DNA of 64,000 nucleotides from Brassica napus. Lineage: Eukaryota; Streptophyta; Magnoliopsida; Brassicales; Brassicaceae. A program made the translations under genes and the position numbers. This document shows positions 15,611 through 29,970 of this stretch, in pieces. The stretch lies in assembly GCF_020379485.1 (NCBI RefSeq), contig NC_063446.1:22656610-22720609 (forward strand), written 5' to 3'. Under the pieces are notes generated by a model. That model made no database searches and was not told where the DNA came from. It saw nothing but the letters and a program-made list of their open reading frames with translations. Each line of letters opens with the position of its first letter. Position 1 is the stretch's first letter.

Positions 15611-17210
15611 AACAGCAATATTGCATGCTTATCCAAAGGCTAGCATTGTGGGATCAATGGTGGATTTTAGTGTGGATCGAATTGGATATTTGGCAAGGTG
15701 TCTCAATGAGTTAAGTTTTGTGGAAAGAAAAGACACTAGATAAAAAAAGATCAAATAAGAGTTTCTAAATTACTATAGTGTTGTTTGTACAAGAGGGAGG
15801 AGAGACCACATTACTTTTTTATATCCGTTGCTTACATATTATTGTTATATTTTCTAAAGATTTATTTGCATATAAGCTCTTTAGTGTTGTGTAAAAAGCT
15901 CTAAACTTCACTATATTGAGGTAACCCAAGTGTTTCAGGTGATGTTTAAGCTATGTATAGCTTCATGGTGACTGGAGGGAGAAGGAGAGAACAAGGTTGT
16001 AAAGCTTAGTGTGAATGAGCAAATTGTTTATGAAAATGGTTGAAAGAAAGAAAAAACGCGATCAAAACCAAAAGAAAATTATTTAGCTAAAAAAAAAATT
16101 TAACAATGAATGCGAAGGAACAAAATTCTACGGGAGACAAGTGGAGAAATATTCTTCTGGGCCACGTACTCCAAAAGCGTTCAGACCTAAGATCACCACT
16201 ATTATTGTGCATACGCACACATGACACATGAGACCATCTCATATCAAAATTCAAAACGAGGGGTTGAAACTATGATAGTCTGGAGCGCTAAGGCGCGAGG
16301 TTGAAGCTCTTTTTAGGGGATGAAATTTGTATAAAGTTTTACACTCACAGCAAATTATATTAGTCATGGGTTAACTTTCTCCAGAGATATTTATTACCCT
16401 CAAGACATGAAAAGTACCATACGCTTCTCAGGTTTGTTTGTCATTCTTTACTAGCTAGGCTGATATTTGGTGAAGTAAATACTACTTATTCTTTTTTCAT
16501 TTGCTTTGAAACAACATGATGAACTGGAAGCAAAGTTTAAAAATTCACTTACCGGATTCAAAATCATTTCGAAGACAAAGTATTTAACCAATACGTACAC
16601 AATGAAACTTCTAACATATTGCCACATCTAGAACATAGACAAAGCATGCGAGGATTGTTACTACTTTAAGAGGATGAAAGAATTTGTTATCTTCATTCAA
16701 ACAAGATAATCACAAAACAAACACATGCATATACATGTTATTTTATGTTTTAAGTTCAACTATATTTACTTTGGTGCAACTATCATCTATTTATTCTTTT
16801 TTTATTTAATTGATTAGTGAGACCACTTATAATATTCCTCTTTAACCTAAGTAACTTAAAAGAAATGTATTCACTGACCACTATCAAATGGATAAAAAAC
16901 AATTTTTAACTCACTAAAAAATAAAACATACAAACCCGCGCCGGAATAACACTAGTATATAAAAAAGTTCAGGAATTGGATTTTAAAGGAAGAGATTCCT
17001 TAAATGCCTATAAAAAGAGGCGAAAGAAGAGCAAGGGACCAAACACATACATCCCACATCACTGGGTCTGGTTTTGCAAATCTGTCTTGAGTGTTTTCCC
17101 CATCCTTGTGCTCAAAAGATTTAATAAACCACTTAAACTTTGTAAGATGTTCTTTCATCTTTTTACCAAAAGAAAGAACGAAAAAACCAATCTTAGGCGG
17201 TATATGTATC

Positions 17211-19347
<2,137 letters not shown>

Positions 19348-20569
19348 CTAAACAAACGCTACAAAAATTTGATCCTAGAGAGCTGCATTAAATTAAAGAG
19401 GCAATGGATAAACAATCATTCCTAAAAAGAGAAACTTTCATTTAGTCAAACAACACAAAGAAGAAAAGAGTTGAAAAGGACCGGACTTTGGTGGTAGTTG
19501 GAGATAAAAGGCCATACCTTGTCAACTCGGTGAGACTCTATAGTGAGTCAACTCGAGTGGGTTACAGCAAACTGAGTTGAAAAGAGGGAATTAAAGAAGA
19601 GGGCAAATTCCTCGACCTGGAGCCAATAAACCACTATAGCTACGATTCACACACGATCCACGAACTGTTCTCTATTTAGGTTTGGGTATCCTCGATTCCA
19701 TCAAAACAACGCTGGACGAGACGAGAGATAGAGGAAGAAACAAGACAAAACAAGCACAAGCAAATGCACGTGCTCTCAATAAATTTAATATTTTCTTAAA
19801 AAAAGAATAATCAATAATAATAGAGAAACCGTATCTCAATCGAATCGACATGAACGTATGTGTTTCATGTGAAACTTTGCTTAAACAATCCGAAACTTGT
19901 CGAAACCAATTTAGATCAGATCACAAAGTTTATATACGTGCATCTACTAAAATACACATCTGTTAATTCACCAAAAGCAATTATTTTCTTTTTCAAGCCA
20001 ACAACAAGACAGAGAAAGCAAAGATAGAATAAGCCAAAATATAAGTTACCGACAAGTTGATGAAATGTTTTTAAAATGTTGAGACTCGAGAAGACAACCA
20101 AAGAATCTGCCCATTCCTCACCATATGCCCCCAAAAGATAGCACCGCCTGTTTAAAACAAGTGGTCGTTCTTCTTCCCGTTGCCTCCTGCTCCATGCCGT
20201 AATCACTAACGGTCTTTTGTAATCACACAGATACTAGTCAAGGAGGGAAACTACTAATGACGCACAAAGCAGTGTTGGTTTTGTGATGTGTCAAGGCCCA
20301 TGGGCTTTTATGGACCTCTGTTTTCATGGATCTAGTTCGGTCCGTTTTTTTTTTTTTTAGGAAGTTCGGTCAGTTTTAACAATGTGAGTGTGATTCAATC
20401 ATCGTTAGTGCTTGTGGATTTGAGGAAGGAGGGAGTTCATGAATATGCAAGATTCTCAACTTTTATACACATAGATTGAGGGATAGATACAAATTCAAAT
20501 TTGAAGAAGATGAAGAGTTCTATATAGAGATATATATATATGTTTGTTTGAATCCTCACGAAACACGAT
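19348..20569. other. BSK3 upstream region and MCTP9 3' flank
   Basis: About 1.2 kb between two minus-strand genes. It holds the BSK3 leader and promoter; 5' UTR introns are possible but were not resolved. The minus-strand open frame 19916-20206 shows no domain and is not called. A TATA-rich stretch at about 20524-20541 may belong to the MCTP9 3' UTR. Confidence 0.5.
19767..19772. promoter_or_regulatory. G-box CACGTG upstream of BSK3
   Basis: Palindromic CACGTG within GCACGTGC, about 420 bases upstream of the BSK3 ATG. G-boxes are bound by bHLH/bZIP factors (PIFs, BES1-partner bHLHs). Feedback by brassinosteroid signalling is a plausible inference, not shown. Confidence 0.35.
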
Positions 20570-23500
20570 TCAGAGCATAGAGTCTGTCATGGCCGGAAGT
20601 CGCCGGAAAAAGTTGAGCGGAGCCGATGGAATGCGGTGTCGGAGCTTAGGGTGCCTCATGAAGTAGTAACCGGAGAGGAGAGCAAAGAGCTTAAAAGGTG
20701 TTATGTAGAGAACCATTGCAACGATGAAACAGAACGTCACAAAAATTGCGGTAGCGCGTGGATCACGCCAGCTCAGCAGAGCCTGCACGCGCTCTCCCTG
20801 TGCCGCTATGTCTCCAACCACCGTCTGTATCTTCCCCGCCACAATTCTCAGCCGATCATACCTGTCAAACAACCGTGTTAGAGGTTCCAGGTTCGAGTAA
20901 CCATAGGGACGAAGCTAATATTACATTTATGGTTTCGGATCGGGAGGATTACTAGCTTCGGTCCCGAACCTCATAGTATTCAAAAAAATAAATAAGTAAA
21001 TAACTTGATCACTTGCCTCATTTTGACAATGTCTGGAGCCTTGATGGTCGGGAAGATATCAAACTCCTCGTCCAGCTCATCAGCATTCACACTCTCCGCG
21101 TAAGAGAGTTTGGTGTCCATATGAGGAGGAAACCTCGGCTTAGACCTGTAGTTCCAGAACCCAATCACAGCCATATACAGAAACACAGTCGGCAAAATCA
21201 TCTCCGGGAACATCACAAGCATCGTGTACAGCACGTGCACCAGCGCCGTCGTCACCGGCGTCCTCCAGCTGCAAACTTCTCCCATCCATTTCCACACCGA
21301 CATCACTCCCGAGAACACCGCGGTGAACCTAAAGAAGTTGGCCTTGCTTCTCCTCATGCTGAAGAGATGAGTCTTGGCATCCGTCATGTACTCAACGACT
21401 TCTCGTCTAAGCGGCGGCTCCGACCTGCCTAGGCGAGCCACGATTATGTTGAGAGCCTGGGCTCTAAGCATTTCTTGTAGGTTTACGGATAAAGGCTGCG
21501 TGTAATGCATTTTCGGCAAGAGTGGTTTTGTGTATTTCATCAGCGTGTTGGAGACCGATGTGCAGGTGAACCTCACTGCTAAGTGAAGCTCGCCTCTTTT
21601 CTTGAGACCAGATGGGGTTAGAACTAGTAGAGGGTACGCGTTCGTGTAGACGCGGCCCGTCTGAAGAGTAGAGAGTCTGATACGGACTTTCCCAATGGTC
21701 TGATCTCTGTTGTTTCCTCCGGCTGCGAAATGCCCGTTGTCGAAGACGCAGATGGTTAAGACCGTCGCGGGGTCGAAAACCTCCCATGTGTACTGCTCAT
21801 TGTACTTTGGACTCAAGCTGTTGATTACAGTTCTCGACCGAACCCACTTGTGACCGTACTTGGCAACAACGTACGTGTCCGAAGTACCTTTCCCGTCTCG
21901 ATTTTTAACCGGGTGGAGACCGTTTGCGTTGAGTATCCCAAGCTCCAAGACACCGATCGCTTGTTTCCAGAGCGGTCTCGCCGTCGGCCTTAGATCGCTG
22001 CTGTAGTAAGTAGACTCGTCAAAAACATGGTAGCCTCCTTCAAGAACCGCGGCCACGTGGAGCCTAGTAGCGAACTTCGCTCTCTTGGCTTTGTCCTCAT
22101 CCATAGCGTCTGAGATCGAGTCTTCCAGATGAAACCAACGGCTATGGAACGCTCTATCATCAGTCCGTCTCTCGATAGCGGAGAGAGGGATCACAGCTTT
22201 GCCTACCGGCTCGTCTCTGTTGGCTGCGGAGTGGTCTTCCACCGAGAGGACCAGGTGTTCCTCAAACGGCTCCGCGACTACGAACATGAACTCCTGGTCC
22301 CATCTAGGATGAAAGCTTCTCTGAGAGACTTTAGTCTTTAACATCTGGTTACCGATCTGGATCCTCACAAAGGCTTCAGGGAGACGTGACTTGTCGGAGA
22401 CGATGATCACGTCTTGAGCCTCTATTATCCTCACCCTTAGGTACCATAGCCGAGGAGAATGGTAGACCTTGGACCGGAGGTTAGCTGATATGATGTCCGA
22501 GCTGTCTGAAGATGTTAACGAGTCTGAGAAGACAGCATCACCGAAAGCTTCATCGGCTTGAGTACCTTCCCAAACAGCAAGCATGATCTCAGCTTTCTTC
22601 TTCTCACCTCTCTTGTTCTCAAGTCTATACCACTCTGGAGCTAAAGGACTATCGGGAGGAACACGAGATCGAACCTCATGGAGATCAAACCGGACGGTGC
22701 CAACGTAATCATCTAGGACAAGGTCTTTATCCTTGACGACTATTTCAAGAACGTTGGACTGAAGATTCTCTTTAGCAAATGCAAAGACTTGGTTCCACTC
22801 CGGATCCGAGTTCTTGTCCAAATGTCTTGTAACTCCTTTGAAGTTTCCTATTTTTACTTCCACGTAAGGGTCTAGGCTTCCCGTTAGGTCTCTGTCGGGG
22901 AGGTCACGCGCCTTCACGTCTCTAACGAAGAGAAACCTCATCTCTTCGACGAGATCGTATGTGCCTACGGGCCTCTGCGTACCACGAACTATTCGTCCTC
23001 CAATGATCCGTCCACCTCCGAGGAAAGGGCTCGTCTCTTTCACAGTGAAATCTGATGATGGGCCTGGGCCTGGGCCGTTGTATTGGACTACTCTTGGAGG
23101 CATGGGCGCAGCATCTCTCATCTCCTGCATCCCATAGTTCATCGTTGTCGTCGGCTGTTGTTGTTGGTTCACTGAAGGCGTAACGTTATAAAGCGTACGT
23201 GCTTTAGGCTTATCAGCAGCAACCATGTTAGCAGCAGCTGTGATTATGGACTTCACAGGTTCTTGACGTGGACTAGGAATATAAGATCGAGGAGACTCTG
23301 GAACCGGGGTTGGGAGAGAAGGTGTAATAGAAGGGTCTTCTGTGATGAAGACTCTCAAGCCAAGCTCTCCACGGGCTCTAGAGAAGACGCTGCGTTTCTC
23401 TAGAGGGTAATTGAAAGGAGCTGCTTCGGAGCGAGGAACAAAGGATGTTCCGTTGACTCGGACTTTGCCAAGAAAGGGCTTAGCATCGGTTCCGTCTTGG

Positions 23501-23730
23501 TAGCTGTAGACATGGGCTTCGAGTGTACGTGTGGAGAGGAAGGAAGGATCAGAGACAGCGAAGTAGAAAGACTCGTGCCAGACGGGGTTCGGGTCGTTGG
23601 GTTTGGTGGTTGTGCGGAATATCTGGTTGTCGAACTTGAGCTCCACGAACGGGCTACATGAGTTCTGCTTGTCTGCGTTAAACAGGCCATGTGCGCTTAT
23701 GACTTCAACGCCAAGCTTTATGTTGCTCAT
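20570..23730 (-). CDS. MCTP9: MCTP9-like multiple C2 / PRT_C protein
   Basis: Two exons: 23730-21017 and 20861-20570, giving 1001 residues. C2 domains begin at about residues 1 (LGVEVISAHGL), 262, 432 and 600; the C-terminal PRT_C region has hydrophobic hairpins near 835-860 and in exon 2 (AIFVTFCFIVAMVLYITPF). MCTPs are ER-anchored tethers at ER-plasma membrane contacts and plasmodesmata; the C2 domains bind anionic lipid, in part through calcium. The 155-base intron (20862-21016) has a GC donor: exon 1 ends AG, then GCAAGT, with a normal CAG acceptor. Only this junction restores the family sequence MR-YDRLR. Without splicing the frame ends at 916 residues and loses the last membrane segment. 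Position matches At4g00700. Confidence 0.93.
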
Positions 23731-24281
23731 CGAAGCTTTTTGTTAGAACTGAATCACCTTTATCAAGAAGAGCTTATAAGGCACCTTTTGAAGTTTTGCT
23801 CGTTTTGCAAAACAGAGGAGGACAAGAAGCAAAAGACATGACTCGGTCTTTAAAGACTAAAAATCATCTGTCTTAATCAGAACCACTAGTAGTAAATGAA
23901 TAAACAATATTAGCTTCTTGGAAACTACGGCAAAGAAAAAAAAAAGTGTAGATAAATCCAAATGTTAAATGATTTTCTCTACAAGAGTTTCGTGTTCTGT
24001 TTTGTACTTGATCCGCGTACCTCTCTATTTCCATGAAAATAACAGGGTTTATTTGTGAACTCACACGCGTCCCTATGGGACCCATTCACGGACCACAACC
24101 ATATAGCCGGTACTACGAAACATCTCAGTACCAATACGTCTGAAGCGTTGACCGCAACCCAAACGTCAAGTCGTTTTTGTTAGAGACTAATCGTTTGTTA
24201 CTCAATATTAAGGTCAGCTAACGTATTTCTTGGGTTTTAAATAAATTAAAAATTGAAGTATCCCTGCTTCTTTTATTTGAA
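23731..24281. other. MCTP9 upstream region
   Basis: About 550 bases with the MCTP9 leader and promoter on the minus strand. No gene or clear motif was identified. It ends at the CTAG terminus of the next Helitron. Confidence 0.5.
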
Positions 24282-24290
24282 CTAGATCTT

Positions 24291-24315
24291 TTTTCCGCGC
24301 TACGCGCGGATAATA
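24291..24315 (-). other. Helitron 3' terminal hairpin
   Basis: On the minus strand, a 6-bp GC-only perfect stem around a GTA loop, followed by an A-rich spacer and CTAG-T. It serves as the termination signal for rolling-circle transposition in this superfamily. Confidence 0.8.
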
Positions 24316-26999
24316 CATTTAAATTTGTTACATTTATCATTTTTATTTATATGTGAATTTTTGTATATTAAATTATATATAACTAATTTTTAGATCTGAT
24401 TTTTTTTTATATTTTTATTTTGAAATAAGTATTTCTATTATATGTAACACAATTAACTAATAAAATATGAAAATCAAGTCTGAGATTTTAGAGTTATGTA
24501 AAAAAAAAATATTATGTATAGAACATAAATTATCTTAGTTTAAAAGATCGGAATCTCATCTCGAATAAATTCATGAAAAGAAAAAGTACTTCATAACCTA
24601 CTTAAAATATAAAACTCCCTTTTCAAAAAAAAAAGTGTACTTAATAATATTTTTTTACGTATAATAGTTAAAAACTGACAATTGAATATCGATCCAGAAT
24701 ATTAGTTTAATATATCTAATTGGTAAAATATTAATTGTAATAAAAAAATTTTGAATTTTATACTGAAACCTTGACAACAAACTTGCAATTTAAATTATGA
24801 CGCAATAATATATATATAGGCGACTTATTCGGAAAAATAGGATTAGCGATCTGAAATATATAATTCCTTGAAAATTTGTACGTGCTATTGAAATTATTTA
24901 GGGGTGTTCAATCCAGATAAAAGAATCGACTAATTCCGAATCAGCGAACCGAGATAGAGAAAGTGTTTAAATCTGGTAATACTGAATAGATGTCATTTGT
25001 GAGCAGCCGTGAATTATGTACATGGTTTGGTATATAAACCGTTCAAATCGAATAAACCGATCAATTAAAATATAATAGTATAAGTATGTGTAATTTATGT
25101 AGTATAATTAATAATATATACCAGATTTATTTTTTTACTATGATCCTCATATACTACGGGGAAGAGCCGAAGAGAAGCCGGAGAGAAGCTTTTGGGTTGA
25201 GGAAGGTGTTGGAGATTTGCGGCTTCATATAATTAGATTGTTTGAGTGATGCTTTTCCAATCAGTGATTATTGCATATACGTAATTGCGGCAATTTTCCT
25301 AAAGTTGAATATCCTGAACATCTTTATTATTTAGAAACTCGGTTTTATAAGATTATGTCGTTTGTTTTTCGAAAAAATTCTATGAATGTCTAAATTCTAT
25401 AAACATCTTTATTTGATGTGCACGTCTCTCTACTCGTGGGTATGGTTTTGTTTGGATATGGTCAAATTTATAGATTACGTATAACCTATGAATCAAATTA
25501 TGTTGCTACCGTGTTAGAAATTACAAAACTTGTATCTGATCTGTTTTCCGATTTCACATCTCAATCATGGTTTTATATTTTAATTTATATACTTATATAA
25601 ATTTCAAATTCTGTTGCTACGCAAGGATTGTATATTTTAATTTATATACTTATATATTTATTTATTGATTTTTGTTTTTTTTGTATGTTATTTTATAGCT
25701 TTTGTCTTTAATAATCTTCAACTATATTCTTAATAAGTATTACATTTGTTGTGTACATAATATTAGCGATTTTGATTTTAAAAGAGTATTATATAATGTT
25801 TAGACTTTATAAGAATATTTTTTTCATAAATTGGACATATAAAATGTAAGTTATTTCTTTATATAAGAATATAACTTGTTTAATATTCAAAAGTTATTTT
25901 GAGAAATGGTTAGAATAATACAAAACTTATACTTTGGTGACATATATTTTATATAATCTATTTTTAATTTATTATTATAATTTGTAATTTTGTAATCTAT
26001 ATTTTATAATTTTTTATTTATGATGAAATTTATTATAATGTTCGTATTAATTTTTTGGTAACTTGTTTTTGTATTCAAAAAATATTTAATCCATACACTT
26101 AATATAACGATTTTGTGTAATGCACATAATATTTTCTTATAAAGATTTTTTTAATCTTCTATTTTAGAAGTTTAGGTTGATTTTAAAATGTAATAACTGA
26201 ATAACTTGATTCAGAATTTGTTCCTTTATTTACAGAGAAGTGATATAATTTTAGTTTGTTAATGTTTACTTCCTTTTTCTATTTTACCATATTTTGTTAC
26301 TTTATCGATCTTTGTTTGGATTTTTTTTTATTTAACTTGTGTTAGTGTATTTTTATGTTTAATTTTAATTGCATTGTCAAACGTAAATATCATTTTCATA
26401 TCGATTCTGAACTTCTAATTATTATTATTTTAGTTTTATTTATGTATTCTGAGAATGTTAATTTATATAGAGTCTGTGAATTATTATATATTAAAAATTA
26501 ATTTAAAGATAATTTATAATTGATATATAGATTATTTTTAATATGTATATTATTCTATATTTTGGCATACCAGTAGAGTAATGGAAGGATATTCAATATT
26601 TTGGCACATATAGTTGTAAGTGTCATTTCTCATTTTTAATTGTTGGTTAGATCAATTAATTATTTAAAACATTAATTTAAGAGATATATACATTCTTAAC
26701 AATATAAAATAATTTTAGTTAGTCATAAGATTTTTTCCCGCAAATTAATAGGCGACGGTTTATTTCTTCATGTGAATTCACATGTACACTCATCATATGA
26801 TCGAAACGCATATATGTCTTAAATATAGAGATTAGACATATCAGATTGTGAAGTAGAGATACGAAACTGCAAACTGAGCAATTCACCCTCTGTAGATTTT
26901 CATGGCATTTATCCAATAAGCTAGTGAGGTTAAAATTATTAAGAAATCACTTGTATCACTTCTACTGTTTATACACTCTACTTGAAACACATGCACACA

Positions 27000-28365
27000 T
27001 CCCTACATAATCTTGACGACTTCGTTAGTACGAAATTCTCCAAAATGATGATGCAACATGATATCCCCGATTAATTTAGCTGAATCATGTTGGCTGAAAC
27101 ACATGCTTGCATCACTACGTAAGCCTGACGACTTCGGCCTGCTGAGGTAATGCGAAGTTAGCTGGATCATGTTGCCTGGTACAACATGATGCTCGATGAT
27201 GAAGCCATACACTGTTATCTGATCTTTCGAGGCTAGGTTCTGCAAAAATCTCTTTAGAGGTGAGAATACCCAATAAAACCAACTCAGTCGAAACATAGCA
27301 ACTGAACTGTTGCAAAACAGAATTTAACAGTGCAAGTGTGCGACTCATTAAAAATTCTTACAAATTTGAGGTTCTTTTTCATTGGGTGTGTTTATAAATA
27401 CTGACACATTAGTTGCTACTTTGAGTTTTGCAGTTTTTGGTCCATTTTGAGATCTTTGAGTGGCAACATGAATATCAAATGGTTCTTCATCAATAGCTTT
27501 GAGAAGCTTTGAGACTTGCTTTCATCCTTGGAAAGAGTTAAAGTTTATCCATGTGAAGGCAAAGATTTATTACTGGCAAAAGTAAAGAGCATTTGAAATC
27601 TTGAGTGACCAATCTAACTTACAGTATGCAATTATAATCCCTTTTCCATTGAGAATATCCATAATAACATTCACAGTTCTTGTACACGCTCCTTTCACAT
27701 CCTTAGAAGCAAGCACATGTGTAACACTTGGGTTCCAGTACCTTGATATGGATTATTCCATCAGGCACTGGGGGAAAGCAATGAAATGCGAAGATAAGTT
27801 TTTTTTAAGCAAAGTAGGTATGATATATCCACATAGGATGGGGTTTCTTGGTTGTCTTGTGGTAAGAAGAGATGCTTATTACTAATTACTAACCTTCTCA
27901 TTCTGTGATAGTGCATATCCACAGAGAAAAAGATATTTTGTACGATCCAATGAACAAACCTCAGCAGGAATTCTGCAAAAAAGTAATGATACAGCCATAC
28001 CGTAAGTTTTATATCAAAATATGATGGGGGAAAACAGCTTTGATATAATTTTGGTAAGGGCTCAGCTCTGGATGCGCAATGTCTATATGTCCAGAAAAGT
28101 AGAAGAAAATCTTCTTGTAAGGACCCAAAAATAATAGTTTCACATTAGAATTGGAACTGTGGTAAGTAATTTTTAATTATATAGTTAGATGCGAATGAAG
28201 AGAATGTGGTAAAACATACATAATCCCACCGGCAAGACTTGATATAGCAGACAAAGGCATCCCCTTTCAGATTGCATTTAGTGCACTTGATTATCAGTCC
28301 CTTTGCAAGTCTTGATTTTAGGTTCCTCAGTGTGTCAGCTTCAGAGTAAACTTGCGGGGCCCTGA
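27000..28365 (-). pseudogene. BARD1-like ePHD/BRCT gene fragment
   Basis: Broken exons in order on the minus strand. At 28363-28215 an extended-PHD piece reads APQVYSEADTLRNLKSRLAK, then IIKCTKCNLKGDAFVCYIKSC; it runs straight into RWDY, so the stretch holding the last zinc ligands appears deleted. At about 27975-27897 a piece reads YLFLCGYALSQNEK. At about 27775-27632 a BRCT piece reads RYWNPSVTHVLASKDVKGAC, then TVNVIMDILNGK, with a stop just upstream and the BRCT tryptophan replaced by glycine. The pattern matches plant BARD1/ROW1 (nuclear DNA repair and WUSCHEL repression) better than BRCA1. A frame at 27296-27003 may be more of it. Exon spacing implies capture from genomic DNA. It is not functional as read. 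Confidence 0.7.
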
Positions 28366-29275
28366 AAAATTCATTCAGCTGCTTTGAATACTTTTATTAT
28401 TCGAAAGGGTAGTGTAATACTTTAGCCAAATTCTAGACGGGATTTTCAGAAACAAAGGTTGACAAATGTTAGAAGTTGTGTATACTATTTTATAGTGGCG
28501 CTATGGACATGGATAACATTTGAGAGAAATATGTCAACTCCAACAACCAGATTCCTCTTGAACAATGCAGCATTTCTCCAATGGCCTAACAAAATATTAA
28601 CCCAACCAACTAAGTAAACCTCACAACAACAAAATGCTCAGTTTTTTTATATCCGATCCCCTTTGAAAATAACAGCTTAAACACGCACCAAGAGATGAGC
28701 AATTCTCAACCAATTGACATACATTATAAGAAATCACTTACTATTTTTCTTTTTGCTTTGAAATTACTTGAGTAGTAAGTTATTTGATCACTTCTTTTGT
28801 AAGACTGGTGTGCGTAAGCCAACACCTAATATAAGATTTCAATTAAACACATAACCTGTGAGTTACTGTTAAGGTAAGAACAGATAAACTACAAAGAAAT
28901 CTCGGAAATTAAATAAACAAAAAAAAAAGACTACAAAGAGTATTGTATCTTAAACCTGATTAATAAAAGGAGAATCGAGTGGTTCGTGATAGGGGTTCTG
29001 TCTAAATGAGGCGAGTCATATATAGATGGTGGAGATGGGAGAACTGAAAGGTACTGAAATAAAGAGAGTTTTGAAGAATTAAAGTGGAGAAAAAGTTATA
29101 CTAACATGAAGGTTGACGTTAGCTTTTTAGTTAAGAGAAAAAAAAAGAAGAAATCTGTGGAGAAGGGAAGGCAAAAAAATTACTTGGGCTACATATTGGA
29201 TTTCTACGGTGAACAAAGAGAAATTTAGGTCTAAAACACACTAAATAGATAAATAACCTGGCCAGCCGACACATT

Positions 29276-29970
29276 TGGATCCCATGTAACTTCACAGCCT
29301 CAGTATATTCAAAGAAATCAATATCTGAGGAGTTACTTTCATCTGCATCACTCTAGTGTCCATACTCAGGAATCAGGATAAAGTTGTACTATCTCAGTGC
29401 CTCCTTTAGGTCATATAGGCCTGCAATTCAAAAATCTAAATATATATCCTAAGTTAAGCTGTACAAATACATTCTAAACCCATATCAAAAGTAAGATGGA
29501 CATGAAACCTGGAAAGAAATTGTAGATTTACCTAAACTATAGATACCATCGATTTCAAAATGGATTTGAGATATGGTACACTCAATTGAAGTTTGAAACC
29601 ATGATGTAAGTGGAACAGAGTAGAAATATGTACCACAGAAACTAAGATACATGTGCTCATAAGGTAAGGAATTATACATGTTAGCCTTTTCACTGAAAAC
29701 ATGGGAAGAAGTAAAGTGGGTATGCATATTTAAATTTCTTGAATTTAGACATTATGCCTTTTCTTTTGCATCATGTTTGTATATCCATACCTCAGATGAT
29801 CAATTGAAAAACATCTCACCAGTTTTACAAAAATCAGGAATGCAGGAAATGTCACTCTTTCAAACGTCGAATTAAAAGTTCAAAATATTTGACACTTACT
29901 TCTTCCGAGTTTGGGCAGCCGTTGCGTTCGCAGGCACTGTCGTCTTCAAGGCCATACCTGACGCAAAAAA
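29276..29970 (-). pseudogene. Unassigned exon-like fragments in Helitron
   Basis: Two further exon-like pieces on the minus strand. At about 29960-29903, after a CAG acceptor-like site, an ATG opens MALKTTVPANATAAQTRKK, ending at a GTAAGT donor. At about 29425-29276 a piece after GCAG reads a broken segment including SSDIDFFEYTEAVKLHG and QMCRLARL, with two stops. I do not recognise the source; they may be the 5' part of the same captured gene or of a second one. Donor and acceptor remnants suggest genomic origin. Confidence 0.35.

Larger units (their letters stand above)
13072..16955 (+). mobile_element. Helitron remnant carrying gene fragments
   Basis: About 3.9 kb. The 5' end reads TCTATATATATATATACTA directly after an A, the style of Arabidopsis/Brassica Helitron starts. 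The 3' end reads CTAG followed by T, with a GC-rich CCCGCGCCGG about ten bases upstream, which looks like the remains of the terminal hairpin. Inside are a broken RPA-like OB-fold segment and a broken receptor-kinase segment, typical Helitron passengers. No Rep/helicase ORF was seen, so it is non-autonomous. Helitrons make no target duplication, so the borders rest on terminal motifs; the 5' border could shift by a few bases within the TA-rich run. Confidence 0.65.

Noticed and set aside
21464..21787. 107-codon minus-strand frame overlapping MCTP9.
   Set aside because: Alternate frame within the real MCTP9 exon.
24897..25080. Possible hAT left end (TTAGGGGTGTTCAATCC) within the Helitron.
   Set aside because: The sequence style fits, but no matching right end or target duplication was found, so no element is called.
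25418..25600. Plus-strand 60-codon frame within the Helitron.
   Set aside because: Low-complexity, AT-rich, hydrophobic by composition; no family signature.
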